Part shown: piece after piece, positions 6,158 to 7,733 of the stretch | Numbering within the stretch: the first letter of the stretch is position 1 | Layout of the letters: every line of letters starts with the position of its first letter | From: Thermotoga sp. 4484_232 | GTDB lineage: Bacteria; Thermotogota; Thermotogae; Thermotogales; Thermotogaceae | Direction: 5' to 3' | Length of the DNA: 7,733 bases | Assembly: GCA_002084985.1 (NCBI GenBank) | Contig: MZGO01000025.1 | Location: forward strand, 1-7,733 | The notes under the pieces: model-generated | Databases searched by the model: none | What the model was told of the DNA's origin: nothing | What the model saw: the letters and a program-made list of their open reading frames with translations, nothing else | Translations under genes and position numbers: made by a program

Positions 6158-6621
6158 GAATTCTGTTATTTTCGGTAATAGTTATTCTATGCATCGTATC
6201 TTTTCTCTACAAAACGTATCCTCTCAGATATTACGACACCGTCAAGAAAAAAAGCGAGCTGCTCGATCCTCTGCTCATCATCAGTGTGATGTACGTTGAA
6301 AGTGGTTTCAGGGAGAGGGCAGTGTCTCCTAAAGGGGCAATTGGCTTAATGCAAATCATGCCAGCAACCGCTGATTGGTTATCCAGGACATACAACATAG
6401 ACGGGAATATAAACGATCCAGAAGATAACATAACATACGGGATCGTGTACCTTGAATACCTCATGGAGAAATTCGGTGACATAGATAAAGCTCTCATCGC
6501 GTACAACGTTGGCCCTCTCCATGTTGAGAAAATGGAGGATGCCGGTAGAAGGTACTTGAAGAAAGTGAAGAAAACGTATTTCATATACAAACTACTTTAT
6601 AGGTATCTAGGGAGTGGTTAA
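6154..6621 (+). CDS. Small membrane-anchored lytic transglycosylase (SLT domain, GH23)
   Basis: Cleaves the glycan strands of peptidoglycan between MurNAc and GlcNAc, leaving 1,6-anhydro ends. The product has 155 residues. A single N-terminal hydrophobic segment (about 3-18) is a signal anchor or uncleaved signal that places the enzyme on the outer face of the membrane; there is no lipobox. The SLT domain follows directly: VMYVESGF with catalytic Glu49 (45-52), AVSPKGAIGLMQIMPATA (56-72), then LIAYNVGP (114-121). This is close to a minimal catalytic domain, without LysM or other wall-binding modules. The ATG overlaps the dehydrogenase stop (ATGA), with AGGAG 8 bases upstream, and the next gene begins directly after the stop. 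It resembles the gene between TM0920 and TM0922 in T. maritima, from memory. Confidence 0.9.
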   Translation: MRILLFSVIVILCIVSFLYKTYPLRYYDTVKKKSELLDPLLIISVMYVESGFRERAVSPKGAIGLMQIMPATADWLSRTYNIDGNINDPEDNITYGIVYLEYLMEKFGDIDKALIAYNVGPLHVEKMEDAGRRYLKKVKKTYFIYKLLYRYLGSG

Positions 6622-7733
6622 ATGAACGTCGTAACAAGAGAAGAAATGAAGGAAATGGATAGAAGAACCATAGAGGAACTGAAACTTCCATCTAGAATAC
6701 TGATGGAAAGAGCGGGTCTCTCCATTGTAATGGCTATGGAAGACGAACTCGGAAACCTCTCCAGGTATTCCTACCTTGTTGTGTGCGGTGGTGGGAACAA
6801 CGGAGGAGATGGACTGGTTGTTGCTAGAAATCTTTTGGATTACTCCGATGATGTCTTGGTTATCATGCTGAAAGGAGAAGATAGCCTTTCAGAGAGCTGC
6901 AAAGCGAATCTAGAAACTTTCAGGAACTTCGGAGGACATGTTTTGTTTTTAGGTAAGGATGTGTCTCTGGAATCCCTGATGAAAGAGATCAGAAGAAGAG
7001 ATATCGTGATCGATGCCATATTTGGAACGGGTCTCAAAGGGGAGGTCAAGGGAGAGATTTCAGAAATAATAGAAGGTATAAACCTCTTTGCAAAGTACGT
7101 CGTCTCTGTTGATATACCATCCGGGGTCGATACGAATACCGGAAAGATACTGGGAAGTGCCATCAAAGCTGATCTCACCGTCACTTTCTTTCTTCCGAAG
7201 ATAGGGCACGTTCTCTTTCCCGGTAGAGAGCTCACAGGAAAGTTGAAAGTCGCCAACATTGGAATACCAAAATTCTTCCGAGAAGATACCATGATAAGGA
7301 GAAGGATAATAGATATGAAGACGGTATCAAGCATAATTCCAAAAAGGCCTCCGGACTCACATAAAGGAACTTTTGGAACGGTCCTGATAATCGGGGGATC
7401 GAAACTTTATTCAGGTGCGCCCGTTCTTGTAGCCCTTGGGGCTTTGAAAGTAGGAGCAGGTCTTTCCATAATTCTGACACCTCATCCCTACAATACTGTA
7501 GCGACGGGAAACTTTCCTGAGATAGTGTCGATCCCCATCGAAACATCGGATGGTTTTTTTGAAGAAAAGAACGTTAAAGAAGTCATGGAGCACCTGGGAA
7601 AGGCTAGTGTGGTCGTTCTTGGTCCAGGTATCTCCAGGTATTCGAAAACCGTGGAATTTGTGAGGAAACTTCTTCCGAATATAGATGTTCCCCTCGTACT
7701 CGATGCCGATGGTTTAAACGCCATAGCTGGAGA
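6622..7733 (+). CDS. nnr: Bifunctional NAD(P)H-hydrate epimerase / ADP-dependent NAD(P)H-hydrate dehydratase (3' end outside window)
   Basis: Repairs NAD(P)HX, the hydrated NAD(P)H formed by heat or by side reactions of dehydrogenases. The N-terminal YjeF_N half epimerises R- to S-NAD(P)HX; the C-terminal YjeF_C/CARKD half dehydrates the S form using ADP. The first 370 residues are present. Epimerase motifs are SRILMERAG (24-32), GGGNNGGDG (56-64), [10 protein letters not shown] (131-140, with the conserved Asp131) and VDIPSGVD (163-170). The dehydratase half begins near 240 with [12 protein letters not shown] (241-252), [12 protein letters not shown] (256-267), GPG (334-336) and DADGLN (361-366). 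It closely resembles crystallised T. maritima TM0922 (about 490 residues), so roughly 120 residues lie beyond the right edge. The ATG directly follows the transglycosylase stop, with GGGAG 7 bases upstream inside that gene. Confidence 0.95.
   Translation, partial: MNVVTREEMKEMDRRTIEELKLPSRILMERAGLSIVMAMEDELGNLSRYSYLVVCGGGNNGGDGLVVARNLLDYSDDVLVIMLKGEDSLSESCKANLETFRNFGGHVLFLGKDVSLESLMKEIRRRDIVIDAIFGTGLKGEVKGEISEIIEGINLFAKYVVSVDIPSGVDTNTGKILGSAIKADLTVTFFLPKIGHVLFPGRELTGKLKVANIGIPKFFREDTMIRRRIIDMKTVSSIIPKRPPDSHKGTFGTVLIIGGSKLYSGAPVLVALGALKVGAGLSIILTPHPYNTVATGNFPEIVSIPIETSDGFFEEKNVKEVMEHLGKASVVVLGPGISRYSKTVEFVRKLLPNIDVPLVLDADGLNAIAG

Noticed and set aside
6840..7334. Minus-strand open frame of 164 codons opposite nnr
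   Set aside because: It lies entirely inside the conserved Nnr coding sequence, has serine/leucine-rich composition typical of an antisense shadow, and has no plausible ribosome binding site context.
1..7733. Mobile elements, CRISPR arrays, tRNA/rRNA genes and riboswitches
   Set aside because: I saw no repeated spacers, transposase motifs, terminal repeats, tRNA-like cloverleaf or leader longer than about 150 bases.

Overview
The window looks like chromosomal DNA from a member of the Thermotogales, close to but not identical with Thermotoga maritima. The basis is recalled resemblance of several products to T. maritima proteins: MreB (TM0588), the iron alcohol dehydrogenase (TM0920), the NAD(P)HX repair enzyme (TM0922) and the PfkB-type kinase (TM0828). 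No database search was run. Further support comes from strong GAGGTGA-type ribosome binding sites, frequent GTG/TTG starts, Lys/Glu-rich proteins and tightly packed genes. There are no RNA genes, CRISPR arrays or insertion sequences that I can see.

The window holds two blocks that diverge from a 147-base intergenic region (4907-5053). Leftward on the minus strand, from about 4906 to 1239, lies a complete cell-shape (Rod/elongasome) operon in the order mreB-mreC-mreD-PBP2. Its junctions overlap by 4 bases or are 1 base apart. MreC and MreD are short versions. A good promoter with an extended -10 precedes mreB.

Further left, after a 127-base gap (1112-1238) with its own possible promoter and a palindrome, lies a second minus-strand cluster of three overlapping genes. 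These are a 53-residue basic protein not listed among obvious ORFs (950-1111), a degenerate PstB-like ABC ATPase (304-969), and the N-terminal third of a fructose-1-phosphate-kinase-type PfkB sugar kinase that starts with TTG (1-344, running off the left edge).

Rightward on the plus strand, an iron-dependent alcohol dehydrogenase (5054-6157), a small membrane-anchored lytic transglycosylase (6154-6621) and a bifunctional NAD(P)H-hydrate epimerase/dehydratase (6622 to the right edge, incomplete) form one operon with overlapping or abutting ends. The wall-building machinery (MreBCD, PBP2) and a wall-cutting enzyme (the transglycosylase) therefore sit on either side of one divergent promoter region. 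The dehydrogenase and Nnr are linked through NAD(P)H: one uses the cofactor and the other repairs its heat-damaged hydrated form.

Most of the window is conserved housekeeping content. The least explained parts are the degenerate ABC ATPase with its small upstream partner, a 14-bp hairpin inside the dehydrogenase gene, and palindromes at the two intergenic promoters.
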